Shown here: positions 18,384 to 27,167 of the stretch, piece by piece | How the letters are laid out: every line of letters starts with the position of its first letter | How positions within the stretch are numbered: position 1 is the first letter of the stretch | Origin: Shouchella lonarensis | GTDB lineage: Bacteria; Bacillota; Bacilli; Bacillales; Bacillaceae_D | DNA length: 64,000 nt | Direction of reading: 5' to 3' | Assembly: GCF_900096965.1 (NCBI RefSeq) | Contig: NZ_FMYM01000009.1 | Location: 1-64,000 of the forward strand | Notes under the pieces: model-generated | Seen by the model: only the letters and a program-made list of their open reading frames with translations | Databases searched by the model: none | What the model was told of the DNA's origin: nothing | Made by a program: the position numbers and the translations under genes

Positions 18384-20201
18384 ATGGAACAAAAGGTTGG
18401 TTTTTTTAAGTCGATTCGTTTCAAACTTATTGTAATTTATGTGTTGCTGATTGTCATTGCGATGATGATTGTGAGTGTGTATTTTTTACGTGAATTAGAA
18501 AATAGATTAGTCGGCAATTATACGACGGTGTTAAAAGACCGTGCAAAAATGGCACAGATGACTGCGGCCGAATACTTATTGGATTCGGATAACGCAGAAC
18601 TAGAGATCATGTTGAAAAATATTTTTCCTGCTGAAAGTGATGCTCCTGTGCGTGCACAAGTGATTAGTAAAGATAATACGATATTGGCCAGTTCATTTGA
18701 CGATGATGCAAAGTTCATAGGTCAAAAAACAAACAAACCGATTATTAAGCGGGCGTTAGATGCCAGACCTTTTCCAGAGTTCTCACTTCGTCTCAAGCCA
18801 AAAGATAAGAGGCGTTATTTAGTTCAAGCAATGGATGTACGTGCGGGTAAAGGTGAAGTGATAGGTGCAGTTTATATTGAAGCACCAGTGGAGCATGTGT
18901 ATGAACAAGTGCAAGATATCAACCGCATTTTCGTGTCGGGAACCGTCATCGCACTGATCATTACATCCGCGCTCATTGTTTTGTTGGCACGAACGATCAC
19001 GTTGCCGATTATGGATATTCGTAAGCAAGCTTTACGGATGGGGAGAGGGGATTTTTCCAGACAAGTTCGTGTGTACAGTACAGATGAAATTGGTGAGCTC
19101 GCTGCTTCTTTTAATGAATTGACAAGTAAATTACATGTCACGACGCTTATGCGGGACCGTGAGCAAAAACGTTTGCGTTCTGTATTAAGTCATATGACAG
19201 ATGGTGTGATTGCAACTGATCAGAGTGGCTCGATTATTTTATTGAATCGCCGGGCGGAGGAGTTGCTTGGTGTATCGCTCAAACACGTATTGAGGAAACC
19301 AATTATGAGTGTACTTCGTTTGGAGAATACACACCGTCTCGTTGATTTATATCACCGAGATAAGCCTATTTTATTGGACTTTAGTACTGACGAGGAATCA
19401 TTTATGATTGAAGCCAATTTTTCTACCATTCAAGAAGAAGAAGGTCCAATCAATGGCTTTATTGCTGTTTTACATGATGTCACAGAGAAAGAGAAAATTG
19501 AGCGTGAACGACGTGAGTTTGTTGCAAATGTTTCTCACGAGTTACGTACACCATTAACAACGCTTAAAAGTTATTTAGAAGCGTTAGCAGATGGTGCGCT
19601 AAGTGATGAGGAAATTGCACCACGTTTCTTAGAGGTAACACAAAATGAGACGGAGCGCATGATTCGTTTAGTCAATGATTTATTACAACTATCGAAAATT
19701 GATGCAAAAGATTATCGTCTCACGCTCAGCTCCGTAGAATTAGGTGCTTTTTTGCATGGCGTGATTGATCGATTTGACATGATTGTTAAGGATGAGAACA
19801 TTACGTTTGTCCGACGTATAGCTCGGCAACCGTTATATGTGCGGATGGACGCCGATAAAGTCACGCAAGTGCTTGACAATGTTATTTCAAACGCGATGAA
19901 ATACTCTCCTAAAGGAGGAAATGTTGTTGTGACGTTGTTGCAGCGAGGAAAGCAGGCACAAATAAGCATTTCTGACCAAGGGTTAGGTATTCCAAAAGAA
20001 GCACAAGAAAAAGTATTTGATCGTTTCTATCGTGTTGATAAGGCACGTGCACGGAATGTCGGTGGGACAGGACTTGGTTTGGCGATTGCACAAGAATATA
20101 TTCAGGCACACGATGGGGAGATATGGATATCGAGTGAGTATCAAAAAGGGACAACCGTGTATATTACATTGCCCTATACGTTTAAAGGAGGGAGAGGATG
20201 A
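18384..20201 (+). CDS. walK: Sensor histidine kinase WalK (YycG)
   Basis: 605 aa. TM1 (about 12-32), an extracytoplasmic sensor region (33-180), TM2 (about 183-205), HAMP (205-257), cytoplasmic PAS (about 262-370), HisKA with phospho-acceptor His385 in NVSHELRTPLT, and a HATPase domain with N-box SNAMKYSPKGG, G1 DQGLGIPKEAQEKVFDRFYRV (in part) and G2 GGTGLGLAI. Detects cell-wall status, in B. subtilis under restraint by WalH and WalI, and phosphorylates WalR. Starts directly after the walR stop codon and overlaps walH by four bases. Confidence 0.98.
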   Translation: MEQKVGFFKSIRFKLIVIYVLLIVIAMMIVSVYFLRELENRLVGNYTTVLKDRAKMAQMTAAEYLLDSDNAELEIMLKNIFPAESDAPVRAQVISKDNTILASSFDDDAKFIGQKTNKPIIKRALDARPFPEFSLRLKPKDKRRYLVQAMDVRAGKGEVIGAVYIEAPVEHVYEQVQDINRIFVSGTVIALIITSALIVLLARTITLPIMDIRKQALRMGRGDFSRQVRVYSTDEIGELAASFNELTSKLHVTTLMRDREQKRLRSVLSHMTDGVIATDQSGSIILLNRRAEELLGVSLKHVLRKPIMSVLRLENTHRLVDLYHRDKPILLDFSTDEESFMIEANFSTIQEEEGPINGFIAVLHDVTEKEKIERERREFVANVSHELRTPLTTLKSYLEALADGALSDEEIAPRFLEVTQNETERMIRLVNDLLQLSKIDAKDYRLTLSSVELGAFLHGVIDRFDMIVKDENITFVRRIARQPLYVRMDADKVTQVLDNVISNAMKYSPKGGNVVVTLLQRGKQAQISISDQGLGIPKEAQEKVFDRFYRVDKARARNVGGTGLGLAIAQEYIQAHDGEIWISSEYQKGTTVYITLPYTFKGGRG

Positions 20202-21487
20202 GGTACGAACGACTCAAAACACTAGTCCTCATCTCATTGGTGGTGCTTAGTGGTTGGTTAACTTACCAGCTGTGGATATTCCAACCAAAAATTGACGACT
20301 TAGACATGGGGAAAGAGGATAAAGGTGCAGACCATGTGCGTTTAGGAGACCAAAGAAAGATCGTTGATTTGTTGCGTCCGTCGCAAATGGTCATTCACAG
20401 CGGACCGTCTCAGTATTATTTGATAAACAGCAAAGAAAAATCTGAAAATTTATTGAGCGATATCAAAAAAAGTAAATGGGTAGAAATGGCGGAGAATGTG
20501 GATGAGATGCCCTCAGAGGGAATTGAAGTCATTTTTCCTGTGTCAGTTCCAGTGACAATGTTGTTTGAACAGTCAAACGTAGAAGAAGAAATTGGCTTTG
20601 TGAAAGAGAAAGTATTGGATCGTTTATTCTTATATGAGGATGAAGAGAAAGATGCTGTTTTGATGCAGTTTACTAGCGACAACGAGGATGAGGTCCATAC
20701 AGTTAGTATAGAGATGAGTCGGGCACATTTTGAAGCGTATTTAGCGGTGGATGAAAAGAGCGAAGTACGTGCAGAAATTGGAGGAGGAGACGTTCAAGAA
20801 GACACATTCTCACCTCGCTGGTATGTGACCGCTGAAGCGATCGAGATGGATCGGTATGAAAGGTATATAGATCGGTTGTCCGCGGACGGGATGACGAAAC
20901 TGTTCTTGGAAGACGGCGTGATCACAAAAGGGAATGTAAACGGGAATAGAATCTCAACTGACGGTCGACGTACAGTGACTGTTGATGCAGTCCAAAATTT
21001 TTTAGAGTATGATTATCAATTATCCGTAGAGTCAGATGGAGAGCCTGACACTCATATTTTAGAATCAAGTGTGTCTTTTATTAATCTTTTTGGTGGTTGG
21101 ACAGATCAATATATGGTTGGTCATTGGACGATGAACACGTATGGTGGTGAAGTTGAGTTTTATTTGTACGATAATGGGTATCCTATTTTTCCATATCCTG
21201 GGATGAAAGAGCCACCAATGAAGATGTGGATAAAGCGTGAAGGGACAAGTGTTAGAAGGTATGAGCGCCCGCTAATTAGACTCGGTCAGTCGATACAAAT
21301 AAGTAAGCCATTAATGTCACCAGGTGTGGATGTGCTTACGGAGTTAGATCGCCAAAAAGTGACTGTAACTGATTTAAAATTAGGGTATGACGTGAAACTG
21401 AGTGTGGAGGCTGATCGTCTCATTTTTGAGCCGAGGTGGTTTTATAAAGACGATGATGGCGTTTGGCATCGTTTCTTGTGGGATTAG
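20198..21487 (+). CDS. walH: WalK regulator WalH (YycH)
   Basis: 429 aa, membrane anchor at about residues 8-27 followed by a large extracytoplasmic domain. YycH proteins interact with WalK through the membrane and tune its activity. The ATG overlaps the walK stop codon (ATGA) and has AAAGGAGGG upstream, so translation is coupled. Divergent in sequence, as this family is; assignment rests on size, topology and its place between walK and walI. Confidence 0.93.
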   Translation: MRYERLKTLVLISLVVLSGWLTYQLWIFQPKIDDLDMGKEDKGADHVRLGDQRKIVDLLRPSQMVIHSGPSQYYLINSKEKSENLLSDIKKSKWVEMAENVDEMPSEGIEVIFPVSVPVTMLFEQSNVEEEIGFVKEKVLDRLFLYEDEEKDAVLMQFTSDNEDEVHTVSIEMSRAHFEAYLAVDEKSEVRAEIGGGDVQEDTFSPRWYVTAEAIEMDRYERYIDRLSADGMTKLFLEDGVITKGNVNGNRISTDGRRTVTVDAVQNFLEYDYQLSVESDGEPDTHILESSVSFINLFGGWTDQYMVGHWTMNTYGGEVEFYLYDNGYPIFPYPGMKEPPMKMWIKREGTSVRRYERPLIRLGQSIQISKPLMSPGVDVLTELDRQKVTVTDLKLGYDVKLSVEADRLIFEPRWFYKDDDGVWHRFLWD

Positions 21488-21498
21488 GAGGCAAATAC

Positions 21499-22395
21499 AT
21501 GAACTGGACACGGACGAAATCGATTTTTATTGTGACATTCTTTTGCTTAAATGTTTTTTTAGCATGGCAATTGATGGACAAAGTGGGTCGTAGTCAAATT
21601 GGTGTGTTTGATCCAGATAATATTGAGACGCGCTTAAAAGAAAACAATATTAAAGTAGCGGATGTGCCAGAAGAGATTGGGAATATGCGCGAGTCTGGTT
21701 CTGTTTTAAAAGGAACATGGGAACCATTTACAGAAGATGATGTAAAGTCATTGGTCGCTCAAAAAGCTAACAGGATAGCAGACAATTGGTGGATTGAATC
21801 GACCTTTGACTCACCTATTGACATTACGTCAGATGAAGAGAATGGCTATACAGCTTTTTTAAGCACGTATATTTACAAAGGGCTTAGTTATACATTTTCC
21901 AGTAAAGATGAAGATTCTATATACTTTGATCAGAAATTTAAACAACAACGTACCGTTGTACCTGAAGGAGCACCGCTTGAATTGTATTTGAATGATAATA
22001 ATCAAGTGACCGGGTACGTGCAGCGCTATTATGACTTTGACATTACTGTAGGTGGTCGTGATGCACTCAAGTATTTGCAGGCGCTTGAAGTGCTATTGGA
22101 CAAGCAACATTTACGGAGAAACGATCATGTTACGCATATTGAATTGAGTTATTATCAGATGAGGACAGAGCGATTTTCAGAGACAGAGTATTTTATCCCT
22201 GCTTGGACAGTAGAAATCGAAAGAGAAAGCGGTGGAAAGAAGCGCAATGAAACGTACTTAGTAGATGCAATATCTGGTGTTGTTTATCAATGGCCATTGG
22301 AAAGCACGATAGGCGGAGAATTGGAACAAGTGGAAGAAGGTAAAATAAATCCGTTTGATCGAGTAGATGAATATAGAGAGGGGGGGAACCGATGA
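21499..22395 (+). CDS. walI: WalK regulator WalI (YycI)
   Basis: 298 aa with a single N-terminal membrane segment ([20 protein letters not shown], about residues 8-27) and an extracytoplasmic YycI domain. Works with WalH to control WalK. ATG at 21499 has AGGAGG eight bases upstream; a longer frame into walH exists but is not needed. Overlaps walJ by four bases. Confidence 0.94.
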   Translation: MNWTRTKSIFIVTFFCLNVFLAWQLMDKVGRSQIGVFDPDNIETRLKENNIKVADVPEEIGNMRESGSVLKGTWEPFTEDDVKSLVAQKANRIADNWWIESTFDSPIDITSDEENGYTAFLSTYIYKGLSYTFSSKDEDSIYFDQKFKQQRTVVPEGAPLELYLNDNNQVTGYVQRYYDFDITVGGRDALKYLQALEVLLDKQHLRRNDHVTHIELSYYQMRTERFSETEYFIPAWTVEIERESGGKKRNETYLVDAISGVVYQWPLESTIGGELEQVEEGKINPFDRVDEYREGGNR

Positions 22396-23186
22396 GTCTG
22401 CGCTTTAGCGTGCTAGCGAGTGGTAGTACGGGCAATGCGATGTACGTGGAAACATCACAGACGCGTTTATTAATTGATGCGGGATTGACAGGAAAAAAGA
22501 TGAATGCACTATTTGCTGAGATTGACCGTGATCCAGCGACGTTAGATGCTATTTTAGTCACTCACGAACATCAAGATCATATTAAAGGTGTTGGGGTGTT
22601 TGCGCGAAAATACCAACTACCAATCTATGCGAATGAGAAAACGTGGCAGGCAATGTCGAAAGCGCTTGGACAGTTATCGGGAGAGCAGCAGTACCTTTTT
22701 GCGCAGGGGGAGGTACGTGACTTTTGCGATTTAGAAGTTGAATCGTTTCCTGTTTCTCACGATGCGGCCGATCCGATGTTTTATATTTTTCGTCATGGTG
22801 GAAGGAAGCTGGTGCTTGCGACAGATATGGGCTATGTAAGCGAGCGGATAAAAAAAACGATTGCAGGTGCCCATACATATGTGTTTGAAGCAAATCATGA
22901 TTTAAACATGTTACGTGTCGGACGTTACCCATGGAATGTGAAACGCCGTATTTTAAGTGACGTTGGGCACGTGTCTAATGAAGATGCGGCAGTAGCTTTA
23001 AATGAAGTCATTGATACGGAGACGTCCAGTGTTTACTTGGCACATTTAAGCTTGGATAATAACATGAAAGAGTTGGCACGAATGACGGTTGAACAAACAC
23101 TGTCACAAGAAGGGCACCGTGTTGGCGAAACCATTCATTTATTTGAAACAGACCCTTTTAAATCGACACCTTTGTCTATTGTGTAA
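22392..23186 (+). CDS. walJ: MBL-fold exonuclease/hydrolase WalJ (YycJ)
   Basis: 264 aa metallo-beta-lactamase fold protein. Metal ligands are visible in THEHQDH (His58, His60, Asp62, His63), SHDAADP, ATDMGYV and the later EANHD. YycJ family members have been linked to DNA processing (5'-3' exonuclease) and to coordination of cell division with replication. ATGA overlap with walI and GGGGGG ribosome binding site show it belongs to the wal operon. Confidence 0.95.
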   Translation: MSLRFSVLASGSTGNAMYVETSQTRLLIDAGLTGKKMNALFAEIDRDPATLDAILVTHEHQDHIKGVGVFARKYQLPIYANEKTWQAMSKALGQLSGEQQYLFAQGEVRDFCDLEVESFPVSHDAADPMFYIFRHGGRKLVLATDMGYVSERIKKTIAGAHTYVFEANHDLNMLRVGRYPWNVKRRILSDVGHVSNEDAAVALNEVIDTETSSVYLAHLSLDNNMKELARMTVEQTLSQEGHRVGETIHLFETDPFKSTPLSIV

Positions 23187-23275
23187 GCAGAGATTTTATT
23201 GGCGAACAGAATATGGGTTTTCATAAAAAATCGTCTAAATGTACCCACGATTGTGCACAACGGCTTATATCGAGG

Positions 23276-23281
23276 TATAAT
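23276..23281 (+). promoter_or_regulatory. Candidate -10 element of an htrC promoter
   Basis: A perfect TATAAT in the 204-base walJ-htrC gap; the best -35 (TTGTGC at 23251-23256) is 19 bases away, which is long. May give htrC an extra promoter. Confidence 0.4.
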
Positions 23282-23390
23282 AGGTGCATGAAGAATGGAA
23301 AAATGAAAATGTGATGAATGTGATGAAGGTTGGTTTAAGTAGCCGACAGTTACTTTAGACAAACAGCATGTAAGAAAGGGGTTGTCATAC

Positions 23391-24602
23391 ATGGGTTATT
23401 ATGATGAACATGATGAAAGACAAACTTCTCGGCAGAGACCAGTAAAACGGTTGTCTGGTTTATCGGCCTTTGGTGGGGCGATCATTGGTGGGGCGCTTGT
23501 GCTCATTGCTTCCCCGGTGATGTCTAGTTTAGGATTAGGCATGAACGATGAGAAACAGTCATCTCAGTTACCAGAGACAACGATTGAATCTGGTTCTGGT
23601 GATGTGATTAATGTAGACATTCGTTCTGCGGTGACGGAAATTGTGAGCAAGGTTTCTGATGCGGTAGTCGGTGTGATCAACTTACAAGAGGCAGGTATGT
23701 TTGGTTCAGAGGCCAGTAGTGAACAAGGAACAGGTTCGGGTGTGATTTATAAGAAGGCTGGCGACAACGCGTTTGTAGTGACGAATCAACACGTAATTGC
23801 AGGAGCTTCTGAAGTAGAGGTTGCTCTAACCGACGGTAAGCGTGTACCGGCACGGGTTGTGGGTGAAGACCAGTTAATGGATTTGGCAGTTTTAGAAATT
23901 GAGGGAAAGCATGTAGATACAGTCGCGAAGTTTGGCAACTCTGATGACCTTCAAGTAGGTGAGCCAGCGATTGCCATTGGCAATCCACTTGGGCTTGAGT
24001 TTGCTGGTAGTGTGACGCAAGGGATTATTAGTGCAAAGGAACGGAGTATTCCTGTAGACCTAAATGGTAATGGACAAATTGATTGGAATGCAGAGGTACT
24101 ACAAACCGATGCCGCGATTAATCCCGGGAACAGCGGGGGGCCACTCATTAATATGAATGGAGAAGTCATTGGTATCAACTCAATGAAGATTGACGGGGAT
24201 GCGGAAGGATTAGGTTTTGCCATTCCGTCTGCCATTGTACAACCAATCTTAGCTGATTTGGAAGAGCATGGAGAGGTAAGGCGGCCGGCGCTAGGCATTA
24301 CGTTGCGCGCATTGAATGAAATTCCGAGTTCGTATTGGCAGGAAACATTTAAACTTCCAGAAGATGTAACAGGCGGTATTGTTGTCATTGGGGTTGCGCC
24401 AAATTCTTCTGCTGACAAAGCGGGTTTGAAAGAGCGAGACGTTATTGTAGAAGTTGAAGGAGAAGCGGTACAGAGTGGTCAAGAGCTCCGAAAAATTTTG
24501 TACGCAGAAAAGTCTATTGGTGACAAAGTGACGTTGACTTTCTATCGTGAAGGAAAGAAAGAAACAGTTGAAGCTACGCTCATTGAGCAGCAAGATGTGT
24601 AA
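23391..24602 (+). CDS. htrC: Membrane-bound serine protease HtrC (DegP/HtrA family)
   Basis: 403 aa. Cytoplasmic N-terminus, one membrane helix (about 25-47), trypsin-like protease domain with His134 (NQHVIAG), Asp164 (LMDLAVL) and Ser248 (NPGNSGGPL), and a C-terminal PDZ domain (about 300-395). Removes misfolded secreted or membrane proteins on the outside of the cell. The ATG at 23391 is nine bases after AAAGGGG; the in-frame TTG at 23382 abuts the ribosome binding site and is rejected. In B. subtilis the equivalent (YyxA/HtrC) is likewise the gene after walJ. Confidence 0.95.
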   Translation: MGYYDEHDERQTSRQRPVKRLSGLSAFGGAIIGGALVLIASPVMSSLGLGMNDEKQSSQLPETTIESGSGDVINVDIRSAVTEIVSKVSDAVVGVINLQEAGMFGSEASSEQGTGSGVIYKKAGDNAFVVTNQHVIAGASEVEVALTDGKRVPARVVGEDQLMDLAVLEIEGKHVDTVAKFGNSDDLQVGEPAIAIGNPLGLEFAGSVTQGIISAKERSIPVDLNGNGQIDWNAEVLQTDAAINPGNSGGPLINMNGEVIGINSMKIDGDAEGLGFAIPSAIVQPILADLEEHGEVRRPALGITLRALNEIPSSYWQETFKLPEDVTGGIVVIGVAPNSSADKAGLKERDVIVEVEGEAVQSGQELRKILYAEKSIGDKVTLTFYREGKKETVEATLIEQQDV

Positions 24603-24616
24603 TAGAGATAAATAAG

Positions 24617-24663
24617 AAATGCCCCGTTGATGCACGCAATGTGAGTATCGCAACGGGTCATTT
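24617..24663 (+). terminator. Stem-loop after htrC, probable terminator
   Basis: AAATG-C-CCCGTTG pairs with CAACGGG-T-CATTT (one mismatch). T-run weak. Confidence 0.55.
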
Positions 24664-24717
24664 CTATGTTAAAATGTTTGACAGATGCTAAGAGCTTTGA
24701 TAAGGGGGCAAGTGACT

Positions 24718-24879
24718 GTGTTGTATGCATGTCAAGAACATGTGGAACTAGCGCTTGATGTTGCAGTCGATACATATGAATGCGCACCAATAATGGAAAA
24801 ACTTGAACAAAGTGAAGAGATGCCGTTAACGTGTATGTATTGTGCTGATGTTGCGACCTATAAGGTATTGAAAAAATAA
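24718..24879 (+). CDS. CxxH/CxxC zinc-site protein
   Basis: 53 aa. Two candidate metal pairs: C-x2-H near the N-terminus (ACQEH) and C-x2-C near the C-terminus (CMYCAD). This matches the small CxxH/CxxC protein that usually lies between the wal/htrC genes and rlmH in Bacillaceae. I choose the GTG at 24718, nine bases after AAGGGGG; the ATG at 24685 lacks a ribosome binding site. Probably binds zinc; function unknown. Confidence 0.85.
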   Translation: MLYACQEHVELALDVAVDTYECAPIMEKLEQSEEMPLTCMYCADVATYKVLKK

Positions 24880-24880
24880 T

Positions 24881-24978
24881 TGTGGATATGTTGATAACCT
24901 ATGTGGACAAATTCTAAATCCATGTATAATAAGGGTTAATCTATGAGTTAAATGTGCATATCTTTTACGTTATCCACA
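24881..24978 (+). promoter_or_regulatory. DnaA-box cluster upstream of rlmH
   Basis: Four DnaA-box-like 9-mers in 98 bases: on the minus strand ATATCCACA (24881-24889), TTATCAACA (24889-24897) and TTGTCCACA (24902-24910), each one mismatch from TTATCCACA; on the plus strand a perfect TTATCCACA at 24970-24978. A TATAAT at 24925-24930 lies inside the cluster. In B. subtilis DnaA binds a box cluster near the rlmH homologue yydA, as I recall, where such clusters titrate DnaA. Confidence 0.75.
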
Positions 24979-25006
24979 GAGTTCTTACAAAAAGAGAGAA
25001 GGAAGG

Positions 25007-25501
25007 ATGAGTTGTCAACAGGTGGATATCACAGTTTTGGCTGTCGGGAAGTTGAAGGATAAATACTTACGAGTGGGTATTGAAGAATATAAGAAGCGGC
25101 TTGGTGCATATGCTAAGATTCGTGAGATGGAAGTATCTGACGAAAAAGCGCCTGAACATTTGTCTCAAGCTGAGATGGTGCAAGTGAAAGAAAAAGAAGG
25201 GGTACGGTTACTTGCAAACATTGCGCCTGATGCTTATGTCATTGCGCTTGCGATTGAAGGGAAAATGAAAACGAGTGAGCAATTAGCAGAGAACATGTCA
25301 AAGTTAGCATTGCATGGGAAAAGTAAAATGGTGTTTTTAATTGGTGGGTCCCTTGGATTGTCCGATGCTTGTCTCCAGCGTGCAGATGAGCAATTGTCGT
25401 TTTCAAAATTGACATTTCCTCACCAGTTGATGCGACTCATGTTGCTGGAACAAGTGTATCGTAGTTTTCGGATCATGCGGGGTGAGCCTTATCACAAATA
25501 G
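25007..25501 (+). CDS. rlmH: 23S rRNA (pseudouridine1915-N3)-methyltransferase RlmH
   Basis: 164 aa SPOUT-family methyltransferase that modifies pseudouridine 1915 in helix 69 of 23S rRNA. Typical RlmH features: [10 protein letters not shown] start, the [14 protein letters not shown]-binding knot (about 110-120) and the invariant C-terminus RGEPYHK. ATG at 25007 follows GAGAAGG by four bases; a GTG at 25022 would give the more usual N-terminus and is possible. Confidence 0.96.
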   Translation: MSCQQVDITVLAVGKLKDKYLRVGIEEYKKRLGAYAKIREMEVSDEKAPEHLSQAEMVQVKEKEGVRLLANIAPDAYVIALAIEGKMKTSEQLAENMSKLALHGKSKMVFLIGGSLGLSDACLQRADEQLSFSKLTFPHQLMRLMLLEQVYRSFRIMRGEPYHK

Positions 25502-25547
25502 AAGGAGCGGGTATTGGGCAGCGCTCATGAGGAAAATAGTAAATGAT

Positions 25548-25576
25548 AGAGCACAGCGAGATATTCGTTGTGCTCT
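25548..25576. terminator. Bidirectional terminator between rlmH and the VOC gene
   Basis: AGAGCACAGCGA pairs with TCGTTGTGCTCT (12 bp, one G-U) between two convergent genes. T-rich sequence follows on the plus side only after ten bases. Confidence 0.65.
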
Positions 25577-25590
25577 TCAAATTAAGTTTT

Positions 25591-25965
25591 TTATTCGTCG
25601 CTTTCATTCCAACCTTCTTCACTCATTAGTGCAAGTGTATTGCCTTCGGTGTCTTGAAAAAATGTCATCCAGGTGGCAGTGTCGCCTATTTTTGCAACAA
25701 TGTGCGGTTCATCAACAAAAGAAACCCCTTGCTTGGTCAGGCGAGTATATGCATCGTGAATACTTTCGATGTGAAAGTAAAGCACAGAACTGGCATGTGC
25801 AAATGCTTCTTTTTCCGGTAACGTGAGCATGAGGCGGAGGTCGCCACATCGAAGAAATGCCATGGTGTCTGTTTCGAATAATAGTGGTAATGAAAGTGTG
25901 TTGGTGTAAAAATCCCGTGCACGTGCTAAGTTCGAGACCGGGACGCCAATTTGTCCAATGTTCAT
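25591..25965 (-). CDS. VOC/glyoxalase superfamily protein
   Basis: 124 aa single vicinal-oxygen-chelate domain: two beta-alpha-beta-beta-beta modules, beginning IGQIGVPVSNLARARDFYTN and ending WMTFFQDTEGNTLALMSE. The conserved Glu of GN(x)LAL-type strands is present as TEGN; a metal His at the first strand is replaced by Gln/Gly, so metal binding is unsure. Members include lyases, dioxygenases and resistance proteins; the substrate is not known. ATG at 25965 has AAAGGAGC upstream. Transcribed against rlmH and ctsR. Confidence 0.88.
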   Translation of the reverse strand: MNIGQIGVPVSNLARARDFYTNTLSLPLLFETDTMAFLRCGDLRLMLTLPEKEAFAHASSVLYFHIESIHDAYTRLTKQGVSFVDEPHIVAKIGDTATWMTFFQDTEGNTLALMSEEGWNESDE

Positions 25966-26069
25966 GAAGATCAGCTCCTTTCCATACAGCATAACATTGA
26001 CTAAAGATTACAATCAATTATGTGTCTAGAACTTTTTTTGCGGGCGATAATAAAGTAAGAGGGTAGAGG

Positions 26070-26098
26070 TTGAATTTTTTTTGGAGACCGTCTATAAT
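26070..26098 (+). promoter_or_regulatory. Promoter of the ctsR operon
   Basis: TTGAAT (26070-26075 region), 17 bases, TATAAT (26093-26098). Confidence 0.85.
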
Positions 26099-26101
26099 AA
26101 T

Positions 26102-26118
26102 AGTCAAAGATAGTCAAA
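26102..26118 (+). promoter_or_regulatory. CtsR operator
   Basis: AGTCAAA-GAT-AGTCAAA matches the CtsR heptad direct repeat (A/GGTCAAA-NAN-A/GGTCAAA). A third GTCAAAG follows. It covers the transcription start, so CtsR represses its own operon and heat inactivation of CtsR releases it. Confidence 0.93.
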
Positions 26119-26138
26119 GTCAAAGAAGGGGAGGTGGA

Positions 26139-26603
26139 ATGTTGCGTAATATTACGGATCTCATTGAGCATTATTTAAAAACCATGCTCACGCGCAGTGG
26201 AGATTCACTGTTGGAAATTAAGCGCAGCGAGCTAGCAAAGCAATTCCAATGTGTTCCTTCCCAAATTAATTATGTTATTCGTACTCGTTTTACCGTGGAA
26301 AAGGGTTATATGGTTGAGAGTAAACGTGGCGGTGGCGGATACATTCGCATTCAAAAAGTAGAGGCACATGACGATGTGGCTTTATTCGACCATTTAAGTC
26401 AGCTCGTTGGAGAAAAGATTGACCAGCAGACGGCTGAAAATATTGTTGTGCGTTTACTTGAAGAAAAAGCAATTACGAGGCGGGAAGCGAATATGATGTT
26501 AAGTGCGCTTGATCGCACACATTTTAAACTTTCTGTTGCGCACCGTGATCACATTCGTGCCAACCTATTAAAGGCAATGCTGCAAGTGCTAATGTATGAA
26601 TAA
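26139..26603 (+). CDS. ctsR: Class III heat-shock repressor CtsR
   Basis: 154 aa. Winged helix-turn-helix with the family signature RSELAKQFQCVPSQINYVIR and the glycine-rich wing RGGGGYIRI (tetraglycine loop, the heat sensor), followed by the C-terminal dimer domain. Represses clp genes and is inactivated by heat and removed by McsB/ClpCP. Start at 26139 has GGGGAGGTGG upstream; the longer frame is ruled out because it runs through the promoter and operator. Confidence 0.97.
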   Translation: MLRNITDLIEHYLKTMLTRSGDSLLEIKRSELAKQFQCVPSQINYVIRTRFTVEKGYMVESKRGGGGYIRIQKVEAHDDVALFDHLSQLVGEKIDQQTAENIVVRLLEEKAITRREANMMLSALDRTHFKLSVAHRDHIRANLLKAMLQVLMYE

Positions 26604-26630
26604 CACCGTTCACATGAGGGGGCGAGCGAT

Positions 26631-27167
26631 ATGATGTGTCAAGAATGTCAAGAGCGACAAGCGACATTACATTTTAAAAAGGTGATTCAAGGGGAAAAGA
26701 CGGAAATACATTTATGTGAGCAATGCGCCCAAGGGAAAGGAGATGGATTGCTCGGAGGGGATCATTTCTCCGTTCATCATTTATTTTCCGATTTATTTCA
26801 TTCGGAAGGAAGCAACCAAGCGGAGCGTAGACAATTCCAGACAAAAACAGCGTGCAGACAGTGCGGCATGAGTTATGATCAATTTCGTAATGTCGGTCGA
26901 TTTGGTTGTGCTCGTTGCTATGAAGCGTTTGCTGATAAATTGCCAGCTGTGTTTAAACGCGTGCAGACTGGAAATGAACGGCATCAAGGCAAGATTCCGC
27001 GCCGCATTGGGAAGTCATTGCAAATTGAACGTGAAATTACTGGATTGCGCACGCACCTTGCAAGCCTTGTGGCACGTGAAGAATTTGAAGAAGCGGCGCG
27101 TGTGCGTGATGAAATTAAACAATTAACGCTTCAAATGGAACAGGCGCGAGAGGAGGAGTCATCATGA
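26631..27167 (+). CDS. mcsA: McsA, activator of the arginine kinase McsB
   Basis: 178 aa. Three zinc-finger Cys pairs are visible: C3-x2-C6 with C29-x2-C32, and C75-x2-C78 with C93-x2-C96; a C-terminal UVR motif (about 135-172, LVAREEFEEAARVRDEIKQL) binds ClpC/McsB. Stimulates McsB kinase. ATG at 26631 (or 26634) is preceded by GAGGGGGC. Stop codon overlaps the mcsB start. Confidence 0.96.
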   Translation: MMCQECQERQATLHFKKVIQGEKTEIHLCEQCAQGKGDGLLGGDHFSVHHLFSDLFHSEGSNQAERRQFQTKTACRQCGMSYDQFRNVGRFGCARCYEAFADKLPAVFKRVQTGNERHQGKIPRRIGKSLQIEREITGLRTHLASLVAREEFEEAARVRDEIKQLTLQMEQAREEESS

